A DNA stretch of 64,000 nucleotides from Acorus gramineus (Eukaryota; Streptophyta; Magnoliopsida; Acorales; Acoraceae), in NCBI GenBank assembly GCA_030737835.1, contig CM060857.1, positions 9,574,797 through 9,638,796 of the forward strand. Reading direction: 5' to 3'. The position numbers and the translations under genes are program-made. Positions 1 through 12,325 of this stretch are shown here, in pieces (within the stretch, counting starts at the first letter, position 1; every line of letters begins with the position of its first letter). The notes under the pieces are model-generated. The model did not search any database and was not told where the DNA came from. It saw only the letters and a program-made list of their open reading frames with translations.

Positions 1-2
1 AT

Positions 3-668
3 GATTCTTTGAATGAACGAAAGGGCGATGATGGTATGTCGAATGAAGCGTTGCGTGTCGTGATGTGGGATTCAATTAGGGTCTTTTGGGAGTTCATCAA
101 GGCTGATAAATATAAGACTTCGACGATCTTGAAAGGCCTCATGAGAGCTCAGCCTGAGCTGCAGGACCTGGTGGATTTTGAGCTCATGTCAGAAGTCCAA
201 GCTCATCTTCAAAAGGTAAAAGCTGCTCTCAACCAGTTTTTCTATAAATGCTACTTCCATTTAGGTTTTTTCATAATTGTTTTGTTAGGCTTTTTAACTC
301 GTAAAAACCAAAATCTGTAAACCAGAAAATGACAATTGGTTTTGAACGGGGAAGCAAAGAAACAAACAACACTTGACTAAAGGACCATCACTTTGTTTTG
401 TCATGCAATGCAGAAAGAGAAGAGGCTGAAAGACTTGCTGAGGGTTGGCAACTGCATTGTGAAGAATTTCCAGCACAAGCGTGAAGAAGACGTTTCGGAT
501 CAGGCACTATTTTTTTCTCAGGTGGACATAAAATTGGTGGCAAGGGTGTTGAGGATGTCAAGGATAACAAGTGAACAGTTGGGTTGGTGCCAGGAGAAGC
601 TGAACAGGATTGTTTTTGTAGGGAGGAAGGCTCACAGAGAGACCTCATTCATGCCATTCCCATGTTGA
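3..668 (+). CDS. 3' end of a DUF1666 family protein gene (last two exons)
   Basis: This is the C-terminal part of a plant DUF1666 protein; the gene continues upstream of the window. Exon A is open from the window edge to 215 and exon B runs 414-668, joined by a GT-AG intron at 216-413 that sits between codons. Seen: the segment with SIRVFWEFIKADK, then HLQK joined to KEKRLKDLLRVGNCI, then VDIKLVARVLRMSRIT and a final MPFPC before the stop. This order and the FxxFPC-like end match the DUF1666 C-terminus as I know it; the biochemical role of the family is not established. The phase agreement across the intron makes a functional gene likely. The start codon and N-terminal two-thirds lie outside the window. 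The DNA after 668 has no further coding match. Confidence 0.82.
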
Positions 669-2223
669 AGAGACCATATAAATATACTGTCATGGATTAG
701 TATAGGAATACAAAGTACACATTCATACATATAAATATATAAATAGCATTTTTGTTGGTCAAATGAGAGCATTAGTTTTTTTTTATTTGTCAATACTAAG
801 GAAGATTTTGACCCAACTTTGCAATTCGATTTGGATAGTTCTATAAAATGTAACAAACATGGGATCAAATGTTTTCTTTTTCCATTCCCACGGCCAAGGC
901 CTCTCTTGTGTTCGATCCCTTTTGGTGGCAGGTGTGGCGAAAAGAGTTTCATAGTCCTATGAGTTGTGTTAGAGTGGGCTTTGACACACCTTCTCTTAAG
1001 TATTGGTAATGACTTTTATTGTGATTGAGATTGTCATCTTGTTTGGACCTTTATATAAAAAAAAAAATTATTATATTTTTCATTGAAGTGAAATTAGAAT
1101 TGGTTCTTAACTTTTTATCCAAAATCCCTTTACGGAATAATGATGTTAGGCAATACAAGTATGGAGCTAGAGATTTTATTATAGGAAAATGGTATGTATC
1201 AGAAACTCTTTATTAGTGGGGTGGGGTGGGCAGCACTAGAACAACAAAGTAGGAAGAGCAAGAGAGCGACCCAGTCCTATCCTTTCTTAAAACTATTGGA
1301 TTATATTGTTTATGATTACAAGCTACAATAATTCAATAAACTTTTAGATAGTATTATTTATAGTCTTTTAAATTTATATGTATTATAGTGCATTTTTGCC
1401 AAATCGTAAATAGAAAGTGAAAAAAAAAATTCAAATGAAAAGTGGAAATGAAATCATTTTCTTTTTAAAAAAAGATTTATGTTGATTATCTCTTTCTACC
1501 TTGTATATGAGCACTTCTTTTGAGTAGCCAAATGAAAAATTTTATTTTTCTATTAGTTTCTTGCTTGCATAAACACACTCTTAATATATTCAACAATGCT
1601 AAAATGACTTCTTGTAAACAAAAAAAAGATGATTGTTCTTGAATTATGTTCTACAATAAGATTTTTATTAGATTATCCATCATGCATATCCAACCGGATT
1701 TGTACCATGAGCACAGGCTTTTGACCTAACCATCTTGGATTCATGTCATCCACAACAAACATTGCAAAAAATAAATAAATAAAAATCATGTGAATTAAAT
1801 GTTCATCGAATTTTCACATGTTTTTGCCTCATTTTAATCAACTAGTTGATGCACAAATGCATTGCACATGAACTACTTTATTGAAATAAAATGAATGGAA
1901 ATTAATTGAGATTATCAATTTGTTATGAAGTATAATCATTTAGTTTATGAACGAATATCAGCACAAACATGGATATTATGGATATTAGCATAATCATTAA
2001 AAATTTGTTAAAATATCATGATTGAGCATTAATTGGAATTATTTGTATGTGGATTATTGGATTAAGGACCAAAAAGATTACTTTGGTGTATCTATAATAG
2101 AGTTATATTTTATAATATAAATCGAAAAGTGTTACATATAAATTTTATAAAGAATAATACAGTTTGCCCAAACATAACAATTCATTGGAAATATTTAATT
2201 TATATATCGATAGAAAAATGAAA
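669..2223. other. AT-rich intergenic DNA after the DUF1666 gene
   Basis: I see no gene here. The start should hold the 3' UTR of the DUF1666 gene, but I cannot place a poly(A) site. The rest is AT-rich with many short A and T runs and only short chance reading frames. Confidence 0.5.
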
Positions 2224-2956
2224 GGGTTTTTTGTATGTATACCATCCAAAAAATGTTATTCATTTTTATACCACTCAAAATAACCTATGTATTTTTATAC
2301 CATTGGGATACATAAAAAATTATCCATATTTAGCATCTTGTTAATTTTCATCCAAATTTTTATTAAAACCGTTAAAGTCTTGAAGAAATGACCAAGTTAT
2401 TCTTATTTTGCATATTGTACTTTACCAAATAAAATATTTATAAGAACACAAAAATATTAATTTTAACATGAAAATGATAAATTTCATCTAAAATTCAAGC
2501 ATAAAAATAAAACATACAAAGTATTTATTAGCAAAGATATAATAATTATTAATATTTAATTTGGTAGAAATGAAATAAATTATTATGAGAACAATTAATC
2601 ATATATATTACAAAATGACAAATTTAAACAAAAACATTAAATCTTGATTGGAATAAATAGAAAGAAGGGATATGGTTGAATGGCTCATGATTGATTTGAA
2701 AAGAACAAGAGATTAATTAGGTTATTATGTTTAATTATTTACATTTTGACAAATATTATATTGAGGCTATTTTTTGTCATTTTTACTTATTGGTTAAGAA
2801 TTAACTATGGTTAAGTTTCATTTTGGTTGAAAAAGATAATAAAGGGGTACATTTTTTTATTTAGACAAATGCTAATGGTATAAAAATAAATATGTTATTT
2901 GTGATGGTAAAAAAATAAATAACATAGTTTTTTATGGTATATATGCAAAAAAAAAC
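2224..2956. mobile_element. Small Mutator-like MITE with 9-bp target duplication
   Basis: Imperfect terminal inverted repeats start with gggttttttgtatgtatacc on the left and, read inward from the right end, gttttttttgcatatatacc. The similarity runs on for about 90 bases and repeats the phrase tttttataccat. The flanks are aaaatgaaa (2215-2223) and taaatgaaa (2957-2965), 8 of 9 bases alike. A 9-bp duplication with long AT-rich ends points to the Mutator-like superfamily. There is no transposase frame in 733 bp, so it is non-autonomous. The superfamily call is an inference from target-site length. Confidence 0.6.
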
Positions 2957-3474
2957 TAAATGAAATGTAAATGTCTCATGTCATCAATGTGTCACAATAA
3001 CATAAAATTGAGTATCAAAAATGGATTTGATCATCATGAATGTCTATGAACAGTTAGAACATCATCTCCCAGAAAATTCTCAAACCATATTTAACAATAA
3101 GTTTTTCAAAAAAAAAAGTTGACATTGACACATCATTTGAAGAGAACGTATGAAAATTTGTTGAATGCTCGATCTACCATCTTTTGCAATACCCAATACA
3201 TTATATAGCCTTTTAGGAAGGAACCCCCAAAAATAGAATTTGAATAACAAATCACTCCAAGGAATTATAAAGGTAATGTTAACTCTTATGGCTTTTTTGT
3301 GGAGGGATTGCATCTTTAGATCATATATTCTCCAAACTCAAACACAGCTTATGAAAATAAAGTTCATTGACTCTTAGATAATACCAACCATATTAAGAAA
3401 GTGAGGTGTTCACATTTGAAAAATTATTATGATTGGTGGAGGAAAGACTAATTAATTTGCTTGAATAATTTTTT

Positions 3475-3497
3475 GTGTGTGTGTGTGTGTGTGTGTG
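3475..3497. repeat. (GT)n microsatellite
   Basis: An uninterrupted GT dinucleotide run of 23 bases. Confidence 0.9.
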
Positions 3498-3763
3498 AGG
3501 TTTAAACCCTATGAATTTCTACGATGGTGGTTGGATCAACATAGATTATTGACTTCAACTAACATGTACAAGGATATATTGGGAAATCCAAATTTCAAAA
3601 ATTTGTCACGCATTACTCATCTTATTTCCTGCAAAAGAGTACAGTTGTACATTAGCGTTTAATGAAAAAATAAAATGAAACACTGCTAACATAAATTTTA
3701 ATTTGTATGAGTCTTTTAAAGCATTTTCAGAAGCTTCTCCAATGTTTTCTTACATTGTGAGGA

Positions 3764-3802
3764 AAAAAAAGGCTCCCTATGACATGTAGGGAGCCTTTTT
3801 TT
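3764..3802. repeat. Perfect 16-bp inverted repeat (hairpin)
   Basis: Arms 3764-3779 (aaaaaaaggctcccta) and 3787-3802 (tagggagccttttttt) pair perfectly around a 7-base loop. It could be a fold-back remnant of a small transposon. No gene ends nearby, so a terminator role is not supported. Confidence 0.7.
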
Positions 3803-3863
3803 GTCATTCCATTCTTATCCTATCTTCATTTCAAATGATCCATTTACCCCAGTTCATACCTAC

Positions 3864-4751
3864 TGTGGGAGACAAAATTAATCAAAGTCGAATAAGGATA
3901 AGATTGTATAAGTGCAAGGATTGAACAAGGATTAGCCCATGTTGATAAAAATATGAGCCAGAGGAAGGAAAGCCCATGGGCCCAAAATTCTATTACGGCC
4001 TAAACAATCCCGCTATCCTCGAAGGTCAGGCAAACGATCATGTTCGACCAGGCCAAGTCAGACAAAGGTTATGCCCGAACTGGCCAAGTTGGACAAAGAT
4101 TATGCCCGACCAGGATAAGACGACCGTACACTGTAGGTCTAAGGATGAGTTCCAAACATTACCCGACTTTAAGTTTAGGCCGTCCAGAGGGCAATGACCG
4201 AACTAAAAAGCAGGTCGGCCATAAGGCCCTCTCCTGCAAGAAAACGGTTAACAAAAGGAATATTCCTTGACACTAGAAAAGTACAGAATGTCAAAAAAAT
4301 AGTTATAGGATAATGATGATCCCTAGGTGCCACATGTCCATAGATCCCGAGGCCACGTGGAGATTCCATATCATGATATCATCACCCCGCAAGGCCAAGC
4401 TCGGCACGCTCATGTTTAGTATAAAAGGGGGACTTCACCTCCCTCTTAAGGTATGCGAACACTGACTCTCTCTCCTACGAAAACTCAAGAATTCTAAGTT
4501 CTTCTTTCAGAGATGAAGAGCTGACTGACTTGAGCGTCGGAGGGGCATTAGCTGACACCACACTGGTGTGAGTTTCAGGTACCCGAAGGTGGAAGAAAAA
4601 GGAGGAAGAGGAAGACGACGACAGACATCGAAGGCTTGTAGTGGATCGACGCGAGGAAGAGGACGAGCCCACACCATCTCGGGTCTACATCCAAAGCCCA
4701 GATCAGCAAAGATCCTACCCAATAGGGGAAAGTCATATTTCATCCCCCACA
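3864..4751 (+). repeat. 5' LTR of the Tat-like gypsy element
   Basis: An 888-bp LTR running from TGTGGG to CCCACA. It contains a TATA box (tataaaa, 4420-4426) within gtttagtataaaaggggg. Just after the end, attggcaccgtctgtggg (from 4753) is the likely tRNA primer binding site. Bases from about 4325 onward reappear at 8064-8497. Confidence 0.88.
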
Positions 4752-4808
4752 AATTGGCACCGTCTGTGGGATCAAGCAAGAAGCCGTCCCAAACTTCGAC
4801 CTGAGAAG

Positions 4809-6520
4809 ATGGTGTTGACAAGGACCCAATCGACGGTTCACGAGCAAGGTGGAGAAGAAGAACGCATGACACCTAAAGACCCACCCTTGCCTAAGGGCAA
4901 GACCATGGGAGGATCCACTTCACAAAACCCGACCCCGGAAGCGGGCTGCAACTTCGCTAAGGAGCTCGAAGTGATGAACCAACGGTATCATCACTTGGAG
5001 AGCTTGATGGAGGAATTCCTGAAGCGGAAGGAGGTCACGCCACCACCACCTCCTCCTGAAGCGTGAAACCAGCAAGACCCGGTGAGGACGGGAGCTAAAC
5101 CACGAGATCATGATCGCCAAAGCTGGCGAGCAAACGTGAGGAGCCACGAGTCGATATATTCCTCCGGTGAAGGGCACAAGCAACAGGATGATGAACCTAA
5201 TCCCCCAGCCTTTCCTACCACGGACAACCGGGCCAGGCATGACAAAGGGGAGCGCCATGACTACTCCCCGCGTCGGGAACAGCGGGGCAAGCATGCCCCC
5301 TCTCATCAACCAGCAAGACGAGGGAGGTTCCGAAGTCCTAGTCGATACTCGGCATCGGACGACGATTATGAGGAAGACCGTCCTGAACAGACAAAGCGAA
5401 CATATAGGAGTGAAATGACGAATACCCATGATCGTGAGTTCGTCTCCAGAGCGCTGAAAGGATTCAAGTCCCTTTGTGTAGCACATCTTGCACAGCACCC
5501 CGCCCAAGAAGTTTGTCCAACCCAAGTTTTGATTGTACAACGGAACCACTGACCCATTCGATCATGTGCTGGGCTTCTAGCACGCAATGGCCTTGTACGA
5601 GCAGTACGACGAGCTCATGTGCAGGATGTTCCCTTCAAGTTTAGAAGGAGCAGCACTCAACTGGTTCCACCAACTTCCCGGGAGGATCAATCCGGTGTTT
5701 CGAAGAACTCGGCACTCTGTTCGCCGAGCACTTCATATGCAGCAGAAAACAGAGGAAGGATCTAGGAGACCTCATGAAGGTGCACATGCAACCTGGAGAA
5801 TCAATTCGGTGCTATGTAGACTGCTTTTGTCTCCTCATGTTCAAGATCGACATATGTGATCCGAACGCGGCCATTATGGCATTCAGGAACGGGTTACCCC
5901 CAAAGCACTAACTGTGGAACTCTCTGGTAAAGAAGGTCCCAGAATCGCTGAGCGAGTTGATGTGCTGCACAGAGAAATACGCTAAGGTCGAAGATGAAGC
6001 CATCTCTTCCCGACCACAGGCGGTCACTGCGGTCTCCAAGAACCCCCCCACAAAGGAAGACAAGGGACGAAAACCGCGAGCCGACACCAAGGGTAACCCG
6101 ACGACCAACGAAGTCAGGGAGCGCCCGTACACCAAGTTCACCTTGCCTCTCGTTCAGATCCTGGAAAAGATAAAAAATGCCCCGTTCTTCCAATGGGCAC
6201 CCTCGATGAAGAGCGACCCTACCACTGAGGATAAGGGTCTCAAGTGTGACTATCACAGAGACTATGGGCACCAGACGGAAATCTGTCGGACACTGAAAGG
6301 ATTCCTGGAAACATTGGTCCGCAAAGGGAAGCTTAGGGAATTTATAGATACTAAGGAGGAAAAGAAGCCCAAAGAGCACGTGGTCGCCGTTGCCCCTTCA
6401 CACGTGGCTGGGGTTATAGACATGATCTGTGGAGGACTACCAGCCTTGAAAGACCCAAAGTTGATCCAAGGGGCTGAGAAGAGAAGCGCGGGCTATATGG
6501 AGGTTTTGCAGATCAATTAG
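4809..6520 (+). pseudogene. Gag polyprotein remnant of the gypsy element
   Basis: The reading starts at the ATG at 4809 (MVLTRTQ). A charged N-terminal part with a proline run near 5040 ends at a TGA at 5064, then stays open in the same frame to a frameshift at about 5480, with further stops at about 5544 and 5577. The capsid-like segment (LNWFHQLP at about 5659) is recognisable across frames. From 5957 to 6518 comes the C-terminal part with the zinc-finger-like KCDYHRDYGHQTEIC at about 6241-6285. The normal product coats element RNA. Several disruptions make it non-functional. Confidence 0.8.
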
Positions 6521-8063
6521 GAAGCTCGACTCATCCCCAAAAGATCCAAGGTGGAAGACTCTAGGCTCATATCCTTCTCCAACGATGATCTATCTGATGT
6601 ATCCGTACCACACAGCGACGCTCTGGTCATCACCTTGCGAATCGTAAATTACGACGTTAAACGGATACTGGTCGACATGGGGAGTTCGGCTGACATTCTA
6701 TTCATGCAGCCTTATCTCAAGATGGGCCTGAAACCCTCTAGCCTTGAACCAATGCGGGACCCGCTGATCGCTTTCAATGGAAGCTAGACTGTTCCAGCTG
6801 GACGGATGACCTTACCTGTGCGGGCAGGTGAAGAGACTGTTCTAACCGAGTTCAATGTCATGGACCTCCCTTCCCCCTACAATGCCATTATGGGCCGCAC
6901 CTGGCTGGGGGCAATGAAGGCCATACCATCAACATACCATCAGAAGTTGCACTTCCCAACCTCACGTGGGATCATGGAGATACGGGGTGATCAGTCCGTC
7001 GCGAGGAGATGTTACATCATCGCTACCTCTGGCAAGGCTAAGGCCGGAGAGCAACCCGGGGGTGAGGACGACATACATCCCGAAAGATAGCAATTACTGA
7101 AGGATCGGGTGAAGGCCGATGAGGCCTGACCTGATCCTACTCAGCGGGTAGTTGAAGACCTAGAGAAGATCTTCATCGACCCGCTCGAACCAAAAAAGTA
7201 TTTCCTCATTGGCACCGCGTTGGGCCAAAGTGAAAGAGCAAGTTTGATCAAGTTACTCCATGAACACGTGGACGTGTTCGCATGGAAGCCGTCAGAAATG
7301 TCTGGCATCGATCCAAGTGTAATTTGTCACCGACTGTGCATCTCCCTTGCAGTGCGACCCGTCAAGCAACAGCAAAGGCGAGTAGCACCAGTTCATGCCG
7401 AAGCTACCAAAGAAGAGCTGGAGAAGCTCCTGGCTGCAGGGTTCATTTGGGAAGTCCGGTACCCCAATTGGCTAGCCAACACGATGGTTGTACCCAAGAA
7501 GAACAACAAGTGGCGAGTCTGTGTCGACTTAACCGATCTGAACAGCACCTGTCCAAAGGATAGCTTCCCCCTTCCAAAAATAGATCAATTAGTAGATGCC
7601 TCCTCGGGGAATGAGTTGATAAGCTTCATGGACGCGTATTCTGGATATAATCAAATTTCGATGTATGAACATGACATGGAGAAGACGGCATTTTTCACTC
7701 TGATGGGCACCTACTGTTACACGGTCATGCCCTTCGAACTGAAAAATGCGGGGGCAACGTACCAAAGGCTCATCACCAAGATGTTTAAACGACAGATTGG
7801 CAAGACCGTGGAAGTTTACATAGATGACATGTTGGTAAGAAGCGACAAGCGGGTCGACCGTCTCGAGCATCTCAGGACAGCTTTTGAAGTACTCCGGAAC
7901 TACCGCATGAAACTTAACGCGGCTAAGTGCTCCTTCGGGGTAGAATCTAGGAAGTTCCTTGGTTTTTTTTTACCACACATCGGGGTATAGAAGCTAACCC
8001 CGATCAGATCAAAGCTGTGCTTGAAATGAACCCACCAAAGAATAGGAAGGAGGTTCGAAATGA
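6521..8063 (+). pseudogene. Protease and reverse transcriptase remnant of the gypsy element
   Basis: It is in the same frame as the end of gag but with stops at 6518, 6785 and 7088. The protease active site reads LVDMGSSADILF near 6668, with Met where the usual Asp-Thr/Ser-Gly has Thr or Ser. The RT from 7220 shows VVPKKNNKWRVCVDLTDLN, FMDAYSGYNQI and the catalytic box YIDDMLV near 7818. A T-run at about 7963-7972 shifts the frame, after which coding resumes in another frame (IEANPDQIKAVLEM) up to about 8055. RNase H and integrase are absent because of the deletion into the 3' LTR. Confidence 0.88.
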
Positions 8064-8497
8064 ACACATCCCTAGGTGCCACATGTCCACATATCCTGAG
8101 GCCACGTGGAGATTCCATATCATAATACGATCACCCCGCAAGGCCAAGCTCGGCACGCCCCTGTTTAGTATAAAAGGGGGACTTCACCTCCCTCTCAAGG
8201 TATACGAACATTGACTCTCTCTCCTACAAAAACTTAAGAATTCTAAGTTCTTCCAGAGACAAAGAGGTGACTAACTTGAGCGTCGGAGGGGCGTTAGCCG
8301 ACACCACACTGGTGTGAGTTTCAGGTACTCGAAGGCGGAAGAAAAAGGAGGAAGAGGAAGACGACGACAGACATCAAAGGCTTGTAGTGGATCGATGCGA
8401 GGAAGAGGACGAGCCCACACCATCTCGGGTCTACATCCAAAGCCCGGATCAGCGAAGATCCGGTCCAAGAGGGGAAAGTCAGATTTCATCCCCCACA
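8064..8497 (+). repeat. Truncated 3' LTR of the gypsy element
   Basis: This matches the distal half of the 5' LTR from about 4325 to 4751, including the TATA box (8169-8175) and the terminal ccccaca. The first about 460 bases of the LTR are missing at the deletion breakpoint. It differs from the 5' copy by many substitutions, so the insertion is not recent. Confidence 0.88.
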
Positions 8498-9144
8498 CCT
8501 ATAAATTATAAAATCTAAAATCACATTCTATAATTTATCAAATATTGAGATGAAATAAAAATCATTTAAAAAACATAAAAAATAAATAAAATTATTAAAA
8601 ATCATAAATAATTTGTTTAAAACTCATATTATCGAAATTAGAAATATTCTAACTTAAAAGATAACAATGATAATAAATAATAATACAACTTCCTACTTCT
8701 GCATGTAGTAGCCACTGATGCTCAATAAGATCTTTTTGAAGTTGGGAATGAGTCTCTCTGTCCCGGATATGATGATGAGCATCAATTTGATCAAATTCCA
8801 AACCAAAGAATTATGCATAACAATAAAATTCAAAAGACAAATATGAAACACAAAAAAAATAAAAAACCCTTGTTTCTTTGTGTAGCCTAAAATCATGTTT
8901 AATAATTGAGAAAGAGCGTATTATGTGGTTTGACATATGTCTTATGAATCTCAATCAATCAATTGATGCAAAAATGAGTGCGCATCCTGTTTCCTTTCAT
9001 ATGACAATTCTTGGTAAGGTATATTTGAAGAACTATAGAAATTGCTTTGTTGATAAGCTAATGGGGAAAAACAATACCAAGAAAGTGGAAATGGTTGGTT
9101 GACTGGCAAGACTCAAATAATATAAAAAGCACGTATAAAAACCC

Positions 9145-9225
9145 AGAGAGAGAGAGAGAGACGGCAAGAACGGACGGACGGACAACGGGCGGGACGGACA
9201 ATGGGCGGGACGGACGATGAAATCA
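9145..9225. repeat. AG microsatellite followed by GGAC/GGGCGGGAC minisatellite
   Basis: An AG run at 9145-9161 is followed by short tandem repeats of ggac and gggcgggacggacaa up to about 9225, a GC-rich island in AT-rich DNA. Confidence 0.75.
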
Positions 9226-9627
9226 AAGATTTTGATTTTTTATTTTTTCCAGGGTTTATATGGCAAATAGGAAGATGGGATACATTTGGGGAGATAGTTT
9301 CACTATGGTTAGAAAAAAAATGGGGAGGGAGAGTTGACTGAAAAAAAAAAAAGTTTTGTTGAAAGGGGCAATGTGGTCCTTTTACATTATAGTTTTCACT
9401 ACGAGGCTTTGTAGGGAGTAAATATTGTATGGAGTCTTGTAAAGAGTCTTTTGAACCCCTTTTTTAATTTTCAGCTCCCTATGTTAAGGAATGAACCATG
9501 TATGGAGGCTTTTGAAGATGTTCTTAGAATGCATGCTTCAGTCTTTTAAATGTCAGTATTTAAAAAAAAACAAGATGCCACACTAATAAGAGGGGCTAAG
9601 GGGGAATTGTTGTAATTTTTTTTTTCA

Positions 9628-10131
9628 GTCACATTAAGTTCCTCATATTCTCATTTACATACAAAATCACATATAATGAAAAGTGAAAAGAAAAATTTCC
9701 ACGTCACACTCTGAAGATAATATGGAAGGTTAACTAAGTGAATTCAAGTAAAATGTTGAGCTTGTCATGTGTTACTCCATTAGCCTAGCATAGTTCTTTT
9801 TGAGGCATTTCATTAGGTAATTTCAAATGTGGGACCTATGTTAAAGAAACTTACTGTGGGTCTTGCAAAGAAAGAGACTTTTATAATTCTTTATGAATCG
9901 TATAAACATATATGACATTAAGGTCTTATCGCAAAATAAGATAAGAGAGGAAGATGAGGCATAAGAAACGTATTTATGAGAATGAGAAAAAAATTTATTT
10001 TCAGTCACATTAAGTTCCTCATATTCTCATTTACATACAAAATCACATATAATGGAAAGTGGAAAGAAAAATTTCCACATCACACTCTGAAGATAATATG
10101 GAAGGTGAATCAAGTGAATTCAAGTAAAATT
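9628..10131 (+). repeat. Direct duplication of about 130 bp
   Basis: The segment 9628-9755, beginning cagtcacattaagttcctc, recurs at about 9998-10131 with only a few changes. The copies are about 370 bp apart. It is a local duplication or the direct ends of an unrecognised small element. Confidence 0.8.
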
Positions 10132-10329
10132 TATCATACAAACTACATCAATATATATTTTCTGGCCGTCTTAACTCATGACTATATGATGTAGCAAATA
10201 ATCTATGATATCAATATCATACTTGTGGAAGTCAAGAGATTGACAAACACAGCATCAAAATGTCTAGAATAAGATGCAATCCTAATTTAACTGATTCATA
10301 AGTCAACAAACATCAAAGGAGCTTAGGTA

Positions 10330-12080
10330 CTCACAGTTTTTGTTTCAGCTTCAACCTTCTCTTCTGATTTGCTTGATAGGATGTATTATTCTAATCATGA
10401 CCCATATTAATCACCATACCCAAAATTACCAAGATTGCTTTGAAAATAAAAGTACATTCCAAGAAAGAAAAACATGAAGATCAATCGAAAAGGAATAAAA
10501 ATTGAAATGCTCCAAAAAAAACAAAAAAAAAATGACTTTATTAAGTAACAGCAGATATAAAATCAATATTTACCATATACAACAAATATAACAAAAAGAT
10601 CTATGAAAATGCACGAGCTAACAAAAAGATATGTTCGGATTTTTAATTAACTGATCTATATATTATATAAGATATAGTTGATCATCTTCCACTGTAATTC
10701 TATTGAGCATTGTAAGTGCAAACAAATATTAATATTCATATTGCTTCCTATGCAACTATTAATGAAAAATGGAGGATAATTAATGTACTATGGACCTTTG
10801 GGTCAGCATTCAAGCAAAGTCATTGAATATTTTGTGGCTAGTCTATGATACTGAAATTAAAATAGTCTCACATAGAGCTATCTAAAATCATACTGACAAG
10901 CTTTGGCAGTACTGATCATGAAAAATAAATAATTAAGAATTTTTTAATAAAATTAGTACATTCAATCAATTATATAACAGAAAAAAAAACCACATGTAGG
11001 AACATAATTTCATCATAGGCTACAAACATTGAAGGACAAAACAAATTTAAAAAAGCCTACTCACACTTAATGCCCACCCATTTGCATCTTGCCATCCATT
11101 TAGAAATCTACATTCTAATTAAAAAAAAAAACACCCTCCATATCCCTCCCAAACACCATGCCCACTTATCCAAGTGGATGGATCAATCCAATGCCTCCTG
11201 ACATGGCTCAGGAGCTAACACCCATAATGTCCTGTAAAATACTACTGTTTTTTTCATTCCAAATCACTCAGAGGCCTACTAACAATAGGATCACCAAACC
11301 AATCTTTTTGTACTGTTCACAATTCTAAAGCAAACCCCGGTAATAATATTAGGAACAACTAAAAAGAACCTTCCGAACCAGACATGCAAACTCACAGTTT
11401 GCAAATAGGTAGTCCATCCAAATTCCAAAGGACACAAGCATTTCACACACCACATATCTGGAGCAAGACATCCTAAACTCCAACAAAAAAATGTTAAGTA
11501 TATCTGCAACAACATTGTCAGAGCTAGTGATTTGCAAAATAAATTTTAAAAATAGAAATTTTCAAGTTGAAGCTTGTTTCTAAAATTGGCTGTTCAGTTT
11601 CTTACCTTTATCTCCATTTCAACTGAATACCATGGCCACCTTCGTTTGAAATTACATAATCTTCATACGCTCAAAATCCGTCCATTCTAGAATCTTCAAT
11701 GCATCCACGGATACCATAACTCCCATAATTAATCAATCTTGACAAACATCAACCTAAATAAAACAAAGAATCGGCTTGAACCAAACCAATGAATTCTTAA
11801 ACTAAATCAAATAAATAGGGACAACTATACAACAGACGAACGGAAGAGACGATCGGGTCGACCACCACCATCTTGCATTGGCGCATTGGCGTCATCATTC
11901 GCCATCGTGAGAGGCGTGGAGAGTCCGAAGCCGATGCCTAGGTAGCAGTGGCGTCTACCAGAGGAGGAGGAGGCAGAGTAGGCAGAGGACGGGAGGTGCG
12001 ATGGCGGAGTTAGGGCAGTCGGGTGAGGGGAGGTAGAGGAGGAGGGTCGAATTCGAAGAGGTCGCGTCGGTTTGCTTGAG
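10330..12080 (-). other. Possible decayed gene with GC-rich 5' region, minus strand
   Basis: The patch 11830-12080 is GC-rich and, read on the minus strand, holds an ATG at 11905-11903 followed by a 22-codon frame. Further along the minus strand are short exon-like stretches near 11630-11710 and 10335-10390, the latter rich in Glu, Lys and Ser codons and followed by a good donor, GTGAGTAC. I do not recognise a product and the frames are short. It may be a broken or non-coding gene. This is weak evidence. Confidence 0.2.
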
Positions 12081-12187
12081 TAGTCGAATCGGATGGATTA
12101 AGTCTTAACAGTTTTTTTTTTACTAGTTTTAAATTTGATAATTAAATTCCATTCAGGACAGGGATGGAATTTCAAGAATTGTAAAGG

Positions 12188-12325
12188 GTAAAAGTGAAAA
12201 CTGAATGTTTTTTTAGGATTGGCATTTTTATATGTAGTATATAAATATAGATGTAAATGATAAAAGTGAAAACTGAATGTTTTTTCAGGATTGGTATTTT
12301 TATAGGTAGTATAGATATAGATATA
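12188..12325 (+). repeat. Tandem duplication of about 70 bp
   Basis: The block containing gtgaaaactgaatgttttt and ggattggnatttttata occurs twice head to tail (about 12188-12255 and 12258-12325). Confidence 0.7.

Larger units (their letters stand above)
2957..3863. other. Intergenic DNA with a GT microsatellite and a hairpin
   Basis: No gene is visible. The stretch holds a (GT)n microsatellite at 3475-3497 and a perfect 16-bp inverted repeat at 3764-3802 just before the gypsy element. Confidence 0.5.
3864..8497 (+). mobile_element. Internally deleted Ty3/gypsy retrotransposon, Tat-like
   Basis: The element begins TGTGGG and ends CCCACA, with flanks cctac (3859-3863) and cctat (8498-8502), a 5-bp target duplication with one change. 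It has a full 888-bp 5' LTR, gag, protease and part of reverse transcriptase on the plus strand, then jumps at about 8057-8064 into the middle of the 3' LTR. RNase H, integrase and the first half of the 3' LTR are lost. The degenerate gag zinc motif and the RT sequence resemble the plant Tat clade. Stops and frameshifts show it is dead. Confidence 0.9.

Noticed and set aside
3764-3802. The 16-bp hairpin as a transcription terminator
   Set aside because: No gene ends before it and plant nuclear genes do not use this type of terminator.
4920-5549. A 209-codon minus-strand frame over the gypsy gag
   Set aside because: It is the antisense of gag, which has recognisable domains on the plus strand.
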